Of a DNA stretch of 32,302 nt, positions 7,500-16,143 are shown piece by piece. Under the pieces are notes generated by a model that did not search any database, was not told where the DNA came from, and worked only from the letters and a program-made list of their open reading frames with translations. Every line of letters begins with the position of its first letter. Position 1 is the first letter of the stretch. A program made the translations under genes and the position numbers. The DNA comes from Deltaproteobacteria bacterium (GTDB taxonomy: Bacteria > Desulfobacterota > DSM-4660 > Desulfatiglandales > HGW-15): positions 1 to 32,302 of the forward strand of contig JAFDEF010000035.1 in assembly GCA_019310485.1 (NCBI GenBank). Reading direction: 5' to 3'.

Positions 7500-8834
7500 A
7501 TGGTTTCAAAACAGAGAATCTGCCTAATTAGCCTTGGTTGCGCCAAGAACCTCGTGGATAGCGAAAACGTTCTGGGCTTTCTTGGGCAGGAGCAATTTCT
7601 CATTGTAGGGAAACCAGAAGATGCTGACATTGCAATCGTGAATACCTGTGCCTTTATCCAAGAAGCCGTTAAGGAAAGTATTGATACCATCTTTGAGCTT
7701 ATTGAGATAAAAAGGAGCGGGAAACTGAAAAAAGTTGTTGTAATGGGCTGCTTTGTTCAGAGATACGGCTACAAGCTTTTGAGAGAGATGCCGGAGGTGG
7801 ACGTATGGCTGGGTACCGGCAATATTGACCGCATCGTGAGTGTGTTGAGAAAAGAAAAAACGCAGGAGCCCCATATTTTAATCGGCAGGCCTGGATACCT
7901 GGCCGATCATGAAAGTCCAAGAGTTCAGACGACACCCTTTTACATGGCATATCTGAAAATAGCAGAAGGATGCTCGAACAAGTGCACCTATTGCACAATT
8001 CCTCGCCTAAGGGGACACTTGCGCAGTAGAGCCCCTGATTCAATAATCGCAGAGGCACAGCAGATGGCTTATAGAGGAGTCAGAGAGATTAATCTTGTTG
8101 CCCAGGACACCACCATGTACGGGCGCGACCTTGGCCGAGAGCAGGGACTTGAAGATCTGCTTGAAAGGCTTACCCGGGTTCCGAACATCGACTGGATCCG
8201 GGTTCTTTACGCTCACCCGCAAAGGATCTCCGAGCGACTTTTGGAACTTGTAACAGATGATAATTCTATTTGCCCTTACCTGGATCTCCCCCTCCAGCAT
8301 GTGAGTGGTAAAATTCTTGAGGCCATGGGCAGAGAGCCTGCAGGGGAAAGCCCGTGGGAATTGATAGAGAGAATAAGGTCGGGGGCAGGTGCTATTAGCT
8401 TGAGAACTACGCTTATGGTGGGATTTCCCGGTGAGACGGAAGAGGACTTTCATGAACTCTGTGAATTTGTTCGCACGGCACGCTTTGATCATCTGGGGGC
8501 CTTTGTGTTCAGCCCGGAGCCGGGCACTCGTGCCGCAAAGATGAAGAATTGCGTTGAAAGACAGGTAGCCCAGGAAAGACTTGATAAAATCATGGCCCTT
8601 CAGGCAGAGATTTCAGAAAAGAATAACAAAGTAATGATCGGTCAGGTTGTTCCTGTACTGATTGAGGGTAGAAGTAGCGAAACAAAACTGCTGCTAAGAG
8701 GTCGCACAGCTGGAATGGCACCTGAAGTGGACGGACAGGTTCTGATCAATAAAGGGCAGGCCAGAGTGGGGGAAATAGCAAGGGTGCTTATCACAGAAGC
8801 TTATGCCTACGACCTCGTGGGGGAAATTCTGTGA
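7500..8834 (+). CDS. rimO: Ribosomal protein S12 methylthiotransferase RimO
   Basis: This is a 444-residue methylthiotransferase of the MiaB/RimO family. The N-terminal UPF0004 domain has its three cluster cysteines in SLGCAKN (C14), NTCAF and MGCFVQ. The radical SAM motif is CSNKCTYC (C158, C162, C165), in the setting EGCSNKCTYCTIPRLRG. A TRAM domain lies in the last 65 residues. The start sequence ICLISLGCAKNLVDSE is characteristic of RimO rather than MiaB. The enzyme adds a methylthio group to a conserved aspartate of ribosomal protein S12, using two 4Fe-4S clusters. Length is normal for the family. It follows the kinase gene by 36 bp and precedes the prenyl synthase gene on the same strand. 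Confidence 0.95.
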   Translation: MVSKQRICLISLGCAKNLVDSENVLGFLGQEQFLIVGKPEDADIAIVNTCAFIQEAVKESIDTIFELIEIKRSGKLKKVVVMGCFVQRYGYKLLREMPEVDVWLGTGNIDRIVSVLRKEKTQEPHILIGRPGYLADHESPRVQTTPFYMAYLKIAEGCSNKCTYCTIPRLRGHLRSRAPDSIIAEAQQMAYRGVREINLVAQDTTMYGRDLGREQGLEDLLERLTRVPNIDWIRVLYAHPQRISERLLELVTDDNSICPYLDLPLQHVSGKILEAMGREPAGESPWELIERIRSGAGAISLRTTLMVGFPGETEEDFHELCEFVRTARFDHLGAFVFSPEPGTRAAKMKNCVERQVAQERLDKIMALQAEISEKNNKVMIGQVVPVLIEGRSSETKLLLRGRTAGMAPEVDGQVLINKGQARVGEIARVLITEAYAYDLVGEIL

Positions 8835-8934
8835 TTGTTCTTGGTTTGGGTTTGACAAAGGAGATCCATTAAACTAAGAAGAACAAGAGCACAAGGCCAT
8901 GAGGAATGGAAACCATCTCGGCTCCCCTGGAACC

Positions 8935-9912
8935 ATGAATAAGGACAAGGGCTCCTTGGAACAATTTGAACATCATTTCAAGCTCATTAATGAAGAACTG
9001 GGCAGCTCCATAACAACCGATTTTTCCCTGGTCAGTGATATCACTAATTATTCTGTCCTGGGGGAGGGCAAGCGTCTTCGCCCGCTGCTTTTCGTTCTCT
9101 CCTCCGAGTTGTGCGGCTACGCCGGGAAGGATGTGTACCGCATTTCCACGATCTTTGAACTGATACATTCCGCTTCCCTGCTCCACGACGATGTTTTGGA
9201 CAATGCTGAGACCAGGAGAAAAAAACCGGCAGCCAGGAATGTATGGGGAAATCCTGCAGCTGTTCTCGCGGGTGATTTCTTGTATGCTCATGCAACGGCA
9301 ATTGCCGCTGAGTGCAATAACTTGGAGTTCATAAAAGTTCTCAGTCATACAACAAGGCGGATGGTGGAAGGGCAATTTGTCGAGTTGGGGCACACTCATA
9401 ACTGGCACCTTGGTGTTGACAAGTACCTTGACATCATTATTGCCAAGACCGCTGCCCTGATATCGGCAGCCTGCGCCTGCGGTGGCATTATCGCCGGCGC
9501 CCCGAAAGAAGAGGTAGAGAGTCTTAAAGAATTCGGCTTGAATTTAGGTATAGCATTTCAGTTGATAGACGATCTCCTGGACTACACATCAAGCGAAGAG
9601 ATTATTGGGAAACCTGTTGGCAAAGACCTGAGAGAAGGAAAGATTACCCTGCCCCTTATATATGTTCTGTCGGATTTTGAAAAGTCGGAAGTGGATAAGC
9701 TTGAACATCTTTTCAAGAATCACGGGGCAACGGATAAAGACTATGACGATCTGATAAAGACAGTCAGGCGGAACGGGGTCATAGAAAGGGTTCGGGGAGA
9801 AGCGAAGAAGTACGTAGATAAAGGGGAAACTTTCCTAGAGCTTTTTCCGGAATCCTTTACAAAAAAGGGGCTTTTGGGCCTGGGAGAATATATCGTCAAC
9901 AGGGAGCTCTAA
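8935..9912 (+). CDS. ispB: Polyprenyl diphosphate synthase (octaprenyl/heptaprenyl type)
   Basis: This is an all-alpha trans-prenyltransferase of about 325 residues. The substrate motifs are GEGKRLRPLL, the first aspartate-rich motif LLHDDVLDNAETRRKKPA, and the second, LIDDLLDYTSS. It condenses isopentenyl diphosphate with an allylic primer to make the side chain of a respiratory quinone, probably menaquinone in a sulfate reducer. That would supply the pool used by QmoABC and ETF:QO encoded further along. An upstream in-frame ATG at 8899 would add 12 residues (beginning MRNGNHLG), but neither start has a strong ribosome-binding site. I prefer ATG 8935 because homologues usually start close to the LEQFEHHFKLINEEL helix. 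Chain length cannot be predicted here, so the symbol is tentative. A terminator follows at 9971-10012. Confidence 0.88.
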   Translation: MNKDKGSLEQFEHHFKLINEELGSSITTDFSLVSDITNYSVLGEGKRLRPLLFVLSSELCGYAGKDVYRISTIFELIHSASLLHDDVLDNAETRRKKPAARNVWGNPAAVLAGDFLYAHATAIAAECNNLEFIKVLSHTTRRMVEGQFVELGHTHNWHLGVDKYLDIIIAKTAALISAACACGGIIAGAPKEEVESLKEFGLNLGIAFQLIDDLLDYTSSEEIIGKPVGKDLREGKITLPLIYVLSDFEKSEVDKLEHLFKNHGATDKDYDDLIKTVRRNGVIERVRGEAKKYVDKGETFLELFPESFTKKGLLGLGEYIVNREL

Positions 9913-9940
9913 ATGATCAAACCATAAATGATCAAACCAG
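9911..9940 (+). repeat. 15-bp direct duplication
   Basis: The sequence AAATGATCAAACCA occurs at 9911-9924 and again at 9926-9939, immediately after the prenyl synthase stop codon. It looks like a simple tandem duplication. It is followed by a small palindrome, GGCACCTGGTGCC (9940-9952). Confidence 0.85.
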
Positions 9941-9970
9941 GCACCTGGTGCCATCCACAAACAAATTTTG

Positions 9971-10012
9971 GGCACCGGCCAGTTTCCTGAAGATGCCGGG
10001 CCAGTGTTTTTT
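9971..10012 (+). terminator. Rho-independent terminator after the prenyl synthase gene
   Basis: GGCaCCGG (9971-9978) can pair with CCGGGCC (9996-10002), with one bulged base. The loop is 17 nt, and a run of six T (10007-10012) follows. It probably closes the kinase-rimO-prenyl synthase transcript. Confidence 0.6.
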
Positions 10013-10161
10013 GAGTATTCTTTAACCTATCCTTGCGAAAGGGGCCTCCTTTAACTCGGAGATTATGTTCTCACGAGGTGGCATTAGGCATACGCAATTC
10101 GTAGGGCTTATCGAAAATTGCATTTGGGTGAGAAATCGATGATAAGCGAGAAGGAACCGAA

Positions 10162-10608
10162 TCAATCCGATTTAACAACCAGAACCCCCATCCTGTCTAG
10201 GGATCTAAGGAGTTTTGCGCTCACATCGCCCAATACAAACTCCTCGGCCCTGGTCATTTTCTTTCGGCCGACTATCACCATATCATAATGCTGCTTCTTG
10301 CATTGATCTATGATAGCCTCTGCAATCGTAGGATAAGGATCCGTCACCATGAGAAGCTCAATGGCATGAGGGTTGTATCCGTATTCGACCAATTTGTCTT
10401 TGGCCTTTTCCAGCATAGCTTTGAATCTCGCAGGCTGTTCCTCGGTGAATTTCTTGCCCATGAGTTCCTCTGCAGCTGTTGGTTTTCTGAAGATATGCAA
10501 CAATGTAATATGGCAATTTTCCGGGCACAACATCAAACGAGTAAAGAAATTCAGCGCGGCACGAGCGCTTACAGAGTCATTGAGCGCTATAAGAATAGAA
10601 TTGTGCAA
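10162..10608 (-). CDS. Universal stress protein (UspA family)
   Basis: This is a 148-residue single-domain Usp protein. It starts with the typical first strand and ATP-site aspartate (SILIALNDS). The signature region is MVIVGRKKMTRAEEFVLGDVSAKLL, with VLVV as the last strand. Canonical ATP-binding members have a G-2x-G-9x-G-(S/T) pattern. Here the second glycine is lysine and GS is GD, so nucleotide binding may be weakened or altered. The start is TTG 10608, supported by AGGAGG 5-6 nt upstream; there is no better ATG. It lies 15 bp downstream of the atypical kinase gene, in what looks like one operon with that gene and the GAF gene. That places it as an output or partner of the signalling proteins. 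Confidence 0.88.
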   Translation of the reverse strand: MHNSILIALNDSVSARAALNFFTRLMLCPENCHITLLHIFRKPTAAEELMGKKFTEEQPARFKAMLEKAKDKLVEYGYNPHAIELLMVTDPYPTIAEAIIDQCKKQHYDMVIVGRKKMTRAEEFVLGDVSAKLLRSLDRMGVLVVKSD

Positions 10609-10623
10609 ATGTCCCTCCTGATA

Positions 10624-11529
10624 CTATTGAAGTAAGCAGATAGACCTGTCCAAGTCTTCAATCATTTCACCTGCGTACTCGTAAAAGACGTTGGCCCTTC
10701 TGGAGAAGTGCATGAGGATATCATTGAGCGGTTTCGGGATTTCTGGATACAGCTTCTGAAGATTTATGAATCGCTCTTTGAATATAACGGAGAAGTCTGC
10801 AGTGTCAAGCCGGTCTTTCAGGTTTCCGTAAGTTGCCGGATCTTGCAAGATCGTATGAGCAGTGTGAAAACCTTTTCCGACGGCGAGGGTCAAGACATTG
10901 CCCATTCCAAATAAATCCAGGCCAAATGGGTTTTCAGGCGTTTCATAATCATAATCAAAGTCAATCCAAACATAATTTCCCGTGTTCCGTTCTATGATGA
11001 TGTGATCGTTTCGGATGTCGCCGTGTTTCAGTTTATTGGCGTGAAGGACACGGATGGCTTCAAATGCCCTCGCCAGTTTTCTTAGGATGTCGGGCAACAC
11101 GTCGGTTAAATACTTTCCATAGGGTATCTCTAAGGAATGGATATGCCGAAAGAAATTTTGTCCCGGCACGATATCCAGAATGCGAAGAATATTTCCTTTC
11201 GAGTCCCTCTGGGCTTCTCCATGCATGAAAAAGGGGTGGTCTTTCATCGTTTCCAAGATCTGAGCCTCTTTATAGGGATTGCGGAAGCATCTTATTTTAA
11301 CGCCGCCAATCTCGGTTTCAAACTCTTCAAGAAAGGACAGCTTTATGATCTTTTTTTCCCCTGTTTCGAGATCCTCAACCCTTTTGACCCAAAATTTGGG
11401 CTCATCCATACCGAATCTCTCCTCACGTTCATGTCCTCTAACCCTGTAAAATTTCTTCCCCACTTGAAGTATATCTCCATAGTCTACAGCAAAAATGTCC
11501 GTTGTGTCTGTAACGACTCGGCCTTCCAA
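10624..11529 (-). CDS. Atypical protein kinase-like protein
   Basis: This is a 301-residue protein with a kinase fold that departs from the Hanks consensus. The catalytic-loop equivalent is KHGDIRNDHI, with H169, D171 and N174 in the places of HxD and the distal Asn. The DFG equivalent is IDFDYDY. An IIKLSF segment could hold the ATP-contacting lysine, but no clear glycine-rich loop is visible. The amino-terminal 55 residues (VDYGDILQVGKKFYRVRGHE) look like a separate small beta-rich segment. The start is TTG 11529, with AAGGA about 10 nt upstream that overlaps the end of the GAF gene (3-nt gap). It could be an active phosphotransferase or a pseudokinase. Tight linkage to the GAF and Usp genes argues for a common signalling role. 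Confidence 0.75.
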   Translation of the reverse strand: MEGRVVTDTTDIFAVDYGDILQVGKKFYRVRGHEREERFGMDEPKFWVKRVEDLETGEKKIIKLSFLEEFETEIGGVKIRCFRNPYKEAQILETMKDHPFFMHGEAQRDSKGNILRILDIVPGQNFFRHIHSLEIPYGKYLTDVLPDILRKLARAFEAIRVLHANKLKHGDIRNDHIIIERNTGNYVWIDFDYDYETPENPFGLDLFGMGNVLTLAVGKGFHTAHTILQDPATYGNLKDRLDTADFSVIFKERFINLQKLYPEIPKPLNDILMHFSRRANVFYEYAGEMIEDLDRSICLLQ

Positions 11530-11532
11530 CGA

Positions 11533-12108
11533 TTATAAATCCTTCAACATGCGTGGAGGAAGACTTGCAAGCGCATTTTTTATTTGGTCAAGAAAATTCC
11601 TCAGACCGGAGTTTTCAATAACCACTCCCAAAAGGCTTGTGAGAATGGATAAGGAATCGATATCCTCTTCATCGAGGAGACAGGGTTCGGCGTAATAAAT
11701 GCGCAATATACCCAAGATCGCTTCCCTGCATCGGATGGGAATAGAGAGCATGGACTTGATTCCTTCTTTTATAGCAGCCTCCGGGTATTGAACACGGGAA
11801 TCGTGTTGCATATCCTCAACAAAAACAGGTACTCCCTTGCACACGGCACAGTCCTCTATGTCAACGAATACCGGCCCTTTGTAGAGATAATCCTCGCTGA
11901 TTCCGTAGCTGGCTACGTGGACCAACTGATTGGCCTTTTCATCCTGCTCATCCAGCAGCATGATGCTGACTCCCTTGGCATTAAAGGTCCGGGCGGTCCC
12001 TTCAGCGAGGTGCTTCATCAGCGTATTAAGGTCTTCATAGCTGGCGATTGCGCGGCTTATGGCCTTGAAGTGTTTAAGGTAAAACTTTCTCTCAGTCTTT
12101 TTTTGCAC
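11533..12108 (-). CDS. GAF-domain protein
   Basis: This is a 191-residue protein with one GAF domain over about residues 25-160. Supporting segments are LNTLMKHLAEGTARTFNAKG, SIMLLDE, VPVFVEDMQHD, IKSMLSIPIRCREAILGILRIYY and LSILTSLLGVVIEN. GAF domains bind small ligands or cofactors and usually serve as sensors; no output domain is attached here. Cys residues in EDCAVCKGVP could coordinate a metal, but this is only a possibility. I set the start at GTG 12108 because a strong AAGGAG lies 8 nt upstream. The longer frame from ATG 12150 would add 14 residues without a ribosome-binding site. It is the first gene of the minus-strand operon GAF-kinase-Usp, divergent from sat. Confidence 0.82.
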   Translation of the reverse strand: MQKKTERKFYLKHFKAISRAIASYEDLNTLMKHLAEGTARTFNAKGVSIMLLDEQDEKANQLVHVASYGISEDYLYKGPVFVDIEDCAVCKGVPVFVEDMQHDSRVQYPEAAIKEGIKSMLSIPIRCREAILGILRIYYAEPCLLDEEDIDSLSILTSLLGVVIENSGLRNFLDQIKNALASLPPRMLKDL

Positions 12109-12765
12109 GGTACGATCTCCTTGTGGCCGGTTTTTGGGGCCCACTTCCATGAACCAAAAGCACTCAAGATCACGATAAGAGACCTGTTCTCTCAGGTTGT
12201 TGTGCTGTTACGCGGAGGGTCTTATTGAGTTCAAGTGTTTTAAATTTCCTCCATTTCCAACAAATTGATTTAATGTAACACAAAGACAGAAATTTGGCAA
12301 GGGCAACAAATCACCCAAAATCCGGCATTGGATTTGGATAAACCTATTAGATTGTAGTAGTAGTTTTGATTTTATGAAATTTATACCCAATAGTCCCTTC
12401 AAGCCTCCACCTCATGCAAAACCAATCGCGGATTTTGGGCTCCTTTTTCACTTGACACTCTTAGATCATTGACAATATATTATGATTTTGTCAATTTGTG
12501 GACTATCAACCGGCTTCAAGCGTTTCCGAAATCCAAACCGGGTGATCAGGACAACTGCAATTCGGAAGAAAGTGCTTCAACGCCATGAAAGGCTCAGTGA
12601 AGGTTTCGCACCTTCAATATACACCTGAAGTCTCACGGTATGGTGCTCTAACCCATGACGTGTAACCAGGGGGTTCCTTGGGACCCTGCCGGGCTTCACA
12701 AGAGTCTATGTGGATTCACCTATTTGCTTGATTTGAAGAAAGAGAAATAAAAAGGAGGATGGTCT
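12109..12765. other. Divergent intergenic region upstream of sat
   Basis: About 650 bp between the GAF gene and sat, with no supported coding frame. It contains a possible promoter for sat (12452-12481), which would give a leader of roughly 280 nt. The opposite promoter for the GAF operon is not clear. I see no repeat of note. Confidence 0.5.
12452..12481 (+). promoter_or_regulatory. Possible sigma-70 promoter for sat
   Basis: A perfect TTGACA (12452-12457) is followed after 18 bp by TATATT (12476-12481), in an AT-rich stretch. The distance to the sat start is 285 bp, so transcription from here would make a long leader. This rests on pattern only. Confidence 0.35.
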
Positions 12766-13986
12766 ATGTCAGATTTGATTGCACCCCATGGTAAAGAAGA
12801 AAAGCTCATGCCGCTTTTGGTCGAGGGACAAGAGCTCGAAAAGGAAATCGAGAGAGCCAAGACACTGAAACATATCACCATGACAACACGGGAGACATCG
12901 GACTGCATCATGATGGGCATCGGCGCTTTTACCCCCCTGACCGGGTTCATGACAAAGGCCGACTGGAAAGGCGTGTGCGATGAATTTGTAATGACAGATG
13001 GGACATTTTGGCCCATTCCCATAACCCTGTCCACCGATGATGAAAGCGTCAAGGTGGGTGACGATATCGCTTTGGATGACCCAGAAACAGGGGCCACGAT
13101 TGCGACTATGCAGGTAACAGAGAAGTATACCATCGAGAAGGAGTACGAGTGCGCCGCTATTTTCAAGACTACTGATTTAGAGCACCCTGGTGTCGAAAAA
13201 GTGATGTCCCAGGGCCAGTATAATTTGGCTGGGCCGGTGAAGGTCCTGAGCGAGAGCTATTATCCGCAACAGTTTAAGGGCCTCTATCAGAGGCCGGCTG
13301 AATCGCGGAAAATGTTTCAGGAGCTTGGATGGAAGCGAATTGCGGCCCTCCAGCTCAGGAATCCCATGCATAGATCCCATGAATACCTTGCCAAGATTGC
13401 CATTGAAGTCATGGACGGCGTCTACATCCATCAATTGCTCGGAAAGTTGAAAACGGGGGATATCCCTGCGGATGTGCGCACGAAAGCCATCCAGGTTCTC
13501 GTAGACAATTATTTCGTGAAGGGGACGGTGGTTCAAGGCGGATACCCCATGGAGATGCGCTACGCCGGCCCGCGGGAAGCCCTTCTGCATGCCGTCTTTC
13601 GACAAAACTACGGCTGCACCCATATGATTGTCGGCCGTGATCACGCTGGTGTAGGTGACTATTACGGCCCTTTCGATGCCCAGAAGATCTTTGATGATAT
13701 TCCTAAAGCAGCTTTAAAATGCCAGAATTTGAACATTGACTGGACTTTCTGGTGCTACAGGTGTGGGGGGATGGCTTCGATGAAGACCTGTCCTCACGGC
13801 AAAAAAGACAGGCTTCTTCTTTCAGGGACCATGGTGCGAAAGATTCTCTCTGAGGGAGGTGAACTGCCCGTGGAGTTCTCAAGACCCGAAGTCGTGAAAG
13901 TTCTCCAGGATTACTACCAGAATCTGGAGGAAAAGGTGGAAATTAAACTGCACGGCGCTGCCACAGGTGAGGTGAAGAAGCCGTAA
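12766..13986 (+). CDS. sat: Sulfate adenylyltransferase (ATP sulfurylase)
   Basis: This is a 406-residue homomeric ATP sulfurylase that activates sulfate with ATP to APS and pyrophosphate, the first step of dissimilatory sulfate reduction in the cytoplasm. The active-site motif [10 protein letters not shown] (196-205) contains the two histidines of the nucleotidyltransferase HxxH. GRDHAG (290-295) and LLSGTMVR are the further conserved substrate motifs. A cysteine cluster CYRC (330-333) with CPH (342-344) matches the metal-binding site of Sat from sulfate reducers and archaea. No APS-kinase domain is present. ATG 12766 has AAAGGAGG upstream with good spacing. sat is separated from aprBA by a hydrolase gene on the other strand, so it probably has its own transcript. 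Confidence 0.97.
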   Translation: MSDLIAPHGKEEKLMPLLVEGQELEKEIERAKTLKHITMTTRETSDCIMMGIGAFTPLTGFMTKADWKGVCDEFVMTDGTFWPIPITLSTDDESVKVGDDIALDDPETGATIATMQVTEKYTIEKEYECAAIFKTTDLEHPGVEKVMSQGQYNLAGPVKVLSESYYPQQFKGLYQRPAESRKMFQELGWKRIAALQLRNPMHRSHEYLAKIAIEVMDGVYIHQLLGKLKTGDIPADVRTKAIQVLVDNYFVKGTVVQGGYPMEMRYAGPREALLHAVFRQNYGCTHMIVGRDHAGVGDYYGPFDAQKIFDDIPKAALKCQNLNIDWTFWCYRCGGMASMKTCPHGKKDRLLLSGTMVRKILSEGGELPVEFSRPEVVKVLQDYYQNLEEKVEIKLHGAATGEVKKP

Positions 13987-14387
13987 GTGCTGTCGCAAAA
14001 GGGCTTTCGTGTTCTGGCTGCCAGCTTGCCTGCTCGCAGCCAGAAGAAGATCAGGCAGAGTTAACCTCTTCTTATTTTTTGGCCCGTTTTGACAAGCATG
14101 CTCGGCTTGACTCATCCGGGGCAAAATTTATTCCGACCGCTTTCCTCACAATTTACATCAGGAATTGCCTGTGCGTTTTTCGGTTGGAAAGAAGAAAAGC
14201 CCTGAGGAGACCTTTGAAAAATGTTTAATTTTCCTCTGCAGCGGTTTTCTAATCCAGAAATGAGGATTTTTTTGCTATAGCAAGGAAATCAAGGGGTCGG
14301 GCGGAGGTGTACATGCGAAGTACGCCCCACAACCGATCCTGCAGATTGACACAGCTATTGTGAAAAAGGGCCATTTATGGATTGAAA
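13987..14387. other. Intergenic region between sat and the hydrolase gene
   Basis: This 400-bp region separates two converging genes. The sat-proximal part carries hairpins ending in a T-run (14012-14080). A perfect 12-bp palindrome, TTGCTATAGCAA, lies at 14272-14283. No coding frame is supported. Confidence 0.5.
14012..14080 (+). terminator. Putative terminator region after sat
   Basis: A perfect 10-bp inverted repeat, TTCTGGCTGC / GCAGCCAGAA (14012-14021, 14036-14045), is followed by an overlapping alternative stem, AAGAAGA / TCTTCTT (14044-14050, 14067-14073). The latter runs directly into ATTTTTT (14074-14080). The two stems share bases and cannot both form fully. Confidence 0.55.
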
Positions 14388-15155
14388 CTAGATTGAGAGG
14401 TGGAGAAGATCCCTCCCCAAAACAAGCTCACCTTTAAAGGTTCTCCGGCATTCTGAGGCTATGTCAGTGGCAAGAACTTCCGGGTAAAAATGAACAAGGA
14501 CCAGTTTTTTTGCCCTGGCGAGAGTAGCAACACGGCCTGCCTCAGAGGGAGTAAGATGTCCTTCGACCGGGTTTCGGTCAGGGAAGGAAGATTCAAGTAT
14601 CAAAACATCCGCACCCTTTGAAATGTCAACTAATTCCTCGCAATAACCCGTATCTCCGGAAAATACAAAGACTTTTCCCGATGGCAGGCAAACCCGATAT
14701 GCAAGGCTTTCAGCCGTGTGGGCTGGCAGAGGCTGCGTACTTACCTCAATCCCGCCAAACACTTTTGTGTCCGGTTTGGTGATTTCGAGTTCATTGATCT
14801 TCATTATCTGGGGCGGGACATCCAGCCAGTTTCCGTACGCTTTCTGTAGATCTGAGATAAAATCCTTCAGACCTTTTGGGCCGGCTACTACAAAGGGCTC
14901 CCTTTTGTGAAGGGTTGAAGGGTTCCGAGTGGCAAAAAGAAAGTGTATGAGATCAGCAGTATGATCAGGATGAAAATGAGTGATGAAGATAATTCCAAGC
15001 CTGTTGTAGTCAATTCCAATTCTTGAGAGCTGGCGAAGGCAGCCCGGACCAAGGTCAAAAAGAATGGGCTTGGACAGGGAGGACAGGACCAATCCGGGTG
15101 ATGCTCTTTGCGCAGAGGGTATTCCGGTGCCTGAACCAAGGATTACTAATTCCAT
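14388..15155 (-). CDS. Metallo-beta-lactamase-fold hydrolase (RNase Z-like)
   Basis: This is a 255-residue MBL-fold protein. The metal-binding motif HFHPDH (H60, H62, D64, H65) and later ligands in PAHTAES, FSGDTGYCEE and LVHFYPE are present, so it should bind two metal ions. The opening MELVILGSGTGIPSAQRASP, with FDLGPGCLRQL, is typical of the RNase Z/ElaC-like and arylsulfatase-like subgroup. The substrate is not predictable; tRNA 3' processing is possible but the typical RNase Z exosite is not evident. ATG 15155 has GAGGAAG just upstream. It is transcribed against sat and away from aprBA, so it interrupts the sat-apr arrangement. A link to sulfur metabolism is suggested only by position. 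Confidence 0.85.
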   Translation of the reverse strand: MELVILGSGTGIPSAQRASPGLVLSSLSKPILFDLGPGCLRQLSRIGIDYNRLGIIFITHFHPDHTADLIHFLFATRNPSTLHKREPFVVAGPKGLKDFISDLQKAYGNWLDVPPQIMKINELEITKPDTKVFGGIEVSTQPLPAHTAESLAYRVCLPSGKVFVFSGDTGYCEELVDISKGADVLILESSFPDRNPVEGHLTPSEAGRVATLARAKKLVLVHFYPEVLATDIASECRRTFKGELVLGRDLLHLSI

Positions 15156-15681
15156 ACTTCCTCGGGAACGGGTGAAAGTAATTAGTCTAAACCCAGAGAG
15201 GCAGCAATTTTCTTCTTATAGCACAGGCCTCCCAAAGTCAACAGACAGGAGGCCAGGATTATAAAAAATTATAGATGATTTCAAGTAGTTAAATTGCAAA
15301 CACATTGATCAAGATATAGTGCGTAATCAATCAGCTTTTAGGGTTAAGCACTGAGATGGCTCATATTCATCCTATCGAGGTGGGGCCCTATAAAGGCTTT
15401 TTTGATGAAATATGCGGCTCCGTTGTCCCTTTTTTCTTGACATGAAATCCAGGTTTGAAATAGAAGTGACAATTCGTGTCTACGGCACGATTTTGCCTGT
15501 GGACCACGGCAGGCATTGCCCTTTGATGTAACTTTCAGGGTTATGGATAAGGGTTTGTGTTAAGCAATTAACGCTTTGTTCTCCGGAAAGAGAAATATTT
15601 TAGAAAGGAGGTGCACCAAGGACTTTTTTGGCTTTAACATAGCGTAAATACTATTAATTTACTGATTTAGGAGGTTATACG
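15156..15681. other. Leader and promoter region of aprBA
   Basis: 525 bp divergent spacer with no supported gene. It holds a possible promoter (15437-15466), a small hairpin (15495-15514: GCCTG / CAGGC enclosing GTGGACCAC), and a 12-nt purine-rich segment that fully matches a Shine-Dalgarno sequence (15602-15613). The actual aprB ribosome-binding site, AGGAGG, lies just before the ATG at 15682. Confidence 0.5.
15437..15466 (+). promoter_or_regulatory. Possible promoter for aprBA
   Basis: TTGACA (15437-15442) is followed after 18 bp by a weak -10, TAGAAG (15461-15466). The -35 is perfect and the -10 is poor, so the assignment is tentative. It would give a leader of about 210 nt. Confidence 0.3.
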
Positions 15682-16125
15682 ATGCCAAGTTACGTGATTA
15701 CGGAAAAATGCGATGGTTGCAAGGGGCAAGACAAAACTGCTTGCATGTACATATGCCCCAACGATCTCATGGTTTTGGACACAGAAAGGATGAAGGCATA
15801 CAATCGGGAACCGGCTATGTGTTGGGAGTGCTATAATTGCGTGAAGATTTGCCCGCAGCAGGCAATCGATGTAAGAGGTTACGCCGACTTTATGCCACTG
15901 GGTGCCAGTGTGGTTCCCCTGAGGGGTTCAGAAGATATCATGTGGACGGTTAAATTCCGGGATGGGAATGTAAAACGGTTCAAGTTTCCTATCAGGACAA
16001 CTGGCGAAGGGTCGGCTCCTCCTGATGGTGGGTTTGGTTTTGGACCCGGCACCCTGGATGATCAATTGCTAGCTACGGAGCCGGCTTCATTGAAGGCTGA
16101 TAAGTTATGGACACTTGGGGACTAA
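15682..16125 (+). CDS. aprB: Adenylylsulfate reductase, beta subunit
   Basis: This is the 147-residue iron-sulfur subunit of APS reductase. It carries two 4Fe-4S clusters. One is bound through C10, C13, C21 and C25 (CDGC...CMYIC), with the insertion between ligands typical of AprB. The other uses CWECYNCVKIC (C47, C50, C53, C57). The carboxy-terminal tail, including GFGFGPGTLDDQLL, corresponds to the extension that wraps around AprA in known structures. It passes electrons to the FAD of AprA for reduction of APS to sulfite and AMP. Length is normal. ATG 15682 has AGGAGG 8 nt upstream. It is followed by aprA after 18 bp, so the two are cotranscribed. Confidence 0.97.
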   Translation: MPSYVITEKCDGCKGQDKTACMYICPNDLMVLDTERMKAYNREPAMCWECYNCVKICPQQAIDVRGYADFMPLGASVVPLRGSEDIMWTVKFRDGNVKRFKFPIRTTGEGSAPPDGGFGFGPGTLDDQLLATEPASLKADKLWTLGD

Positions 16126-16143
16126 GAACAGGAGGTAGAAATC

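Noticed and set aside
14272..14283. TTGCTATAGCAA palindrome as an operator
   Set aside because: It lies between converging genes away from promoters, and no regulator gene is nearby. It is kept only as a note in the intergenic entry.
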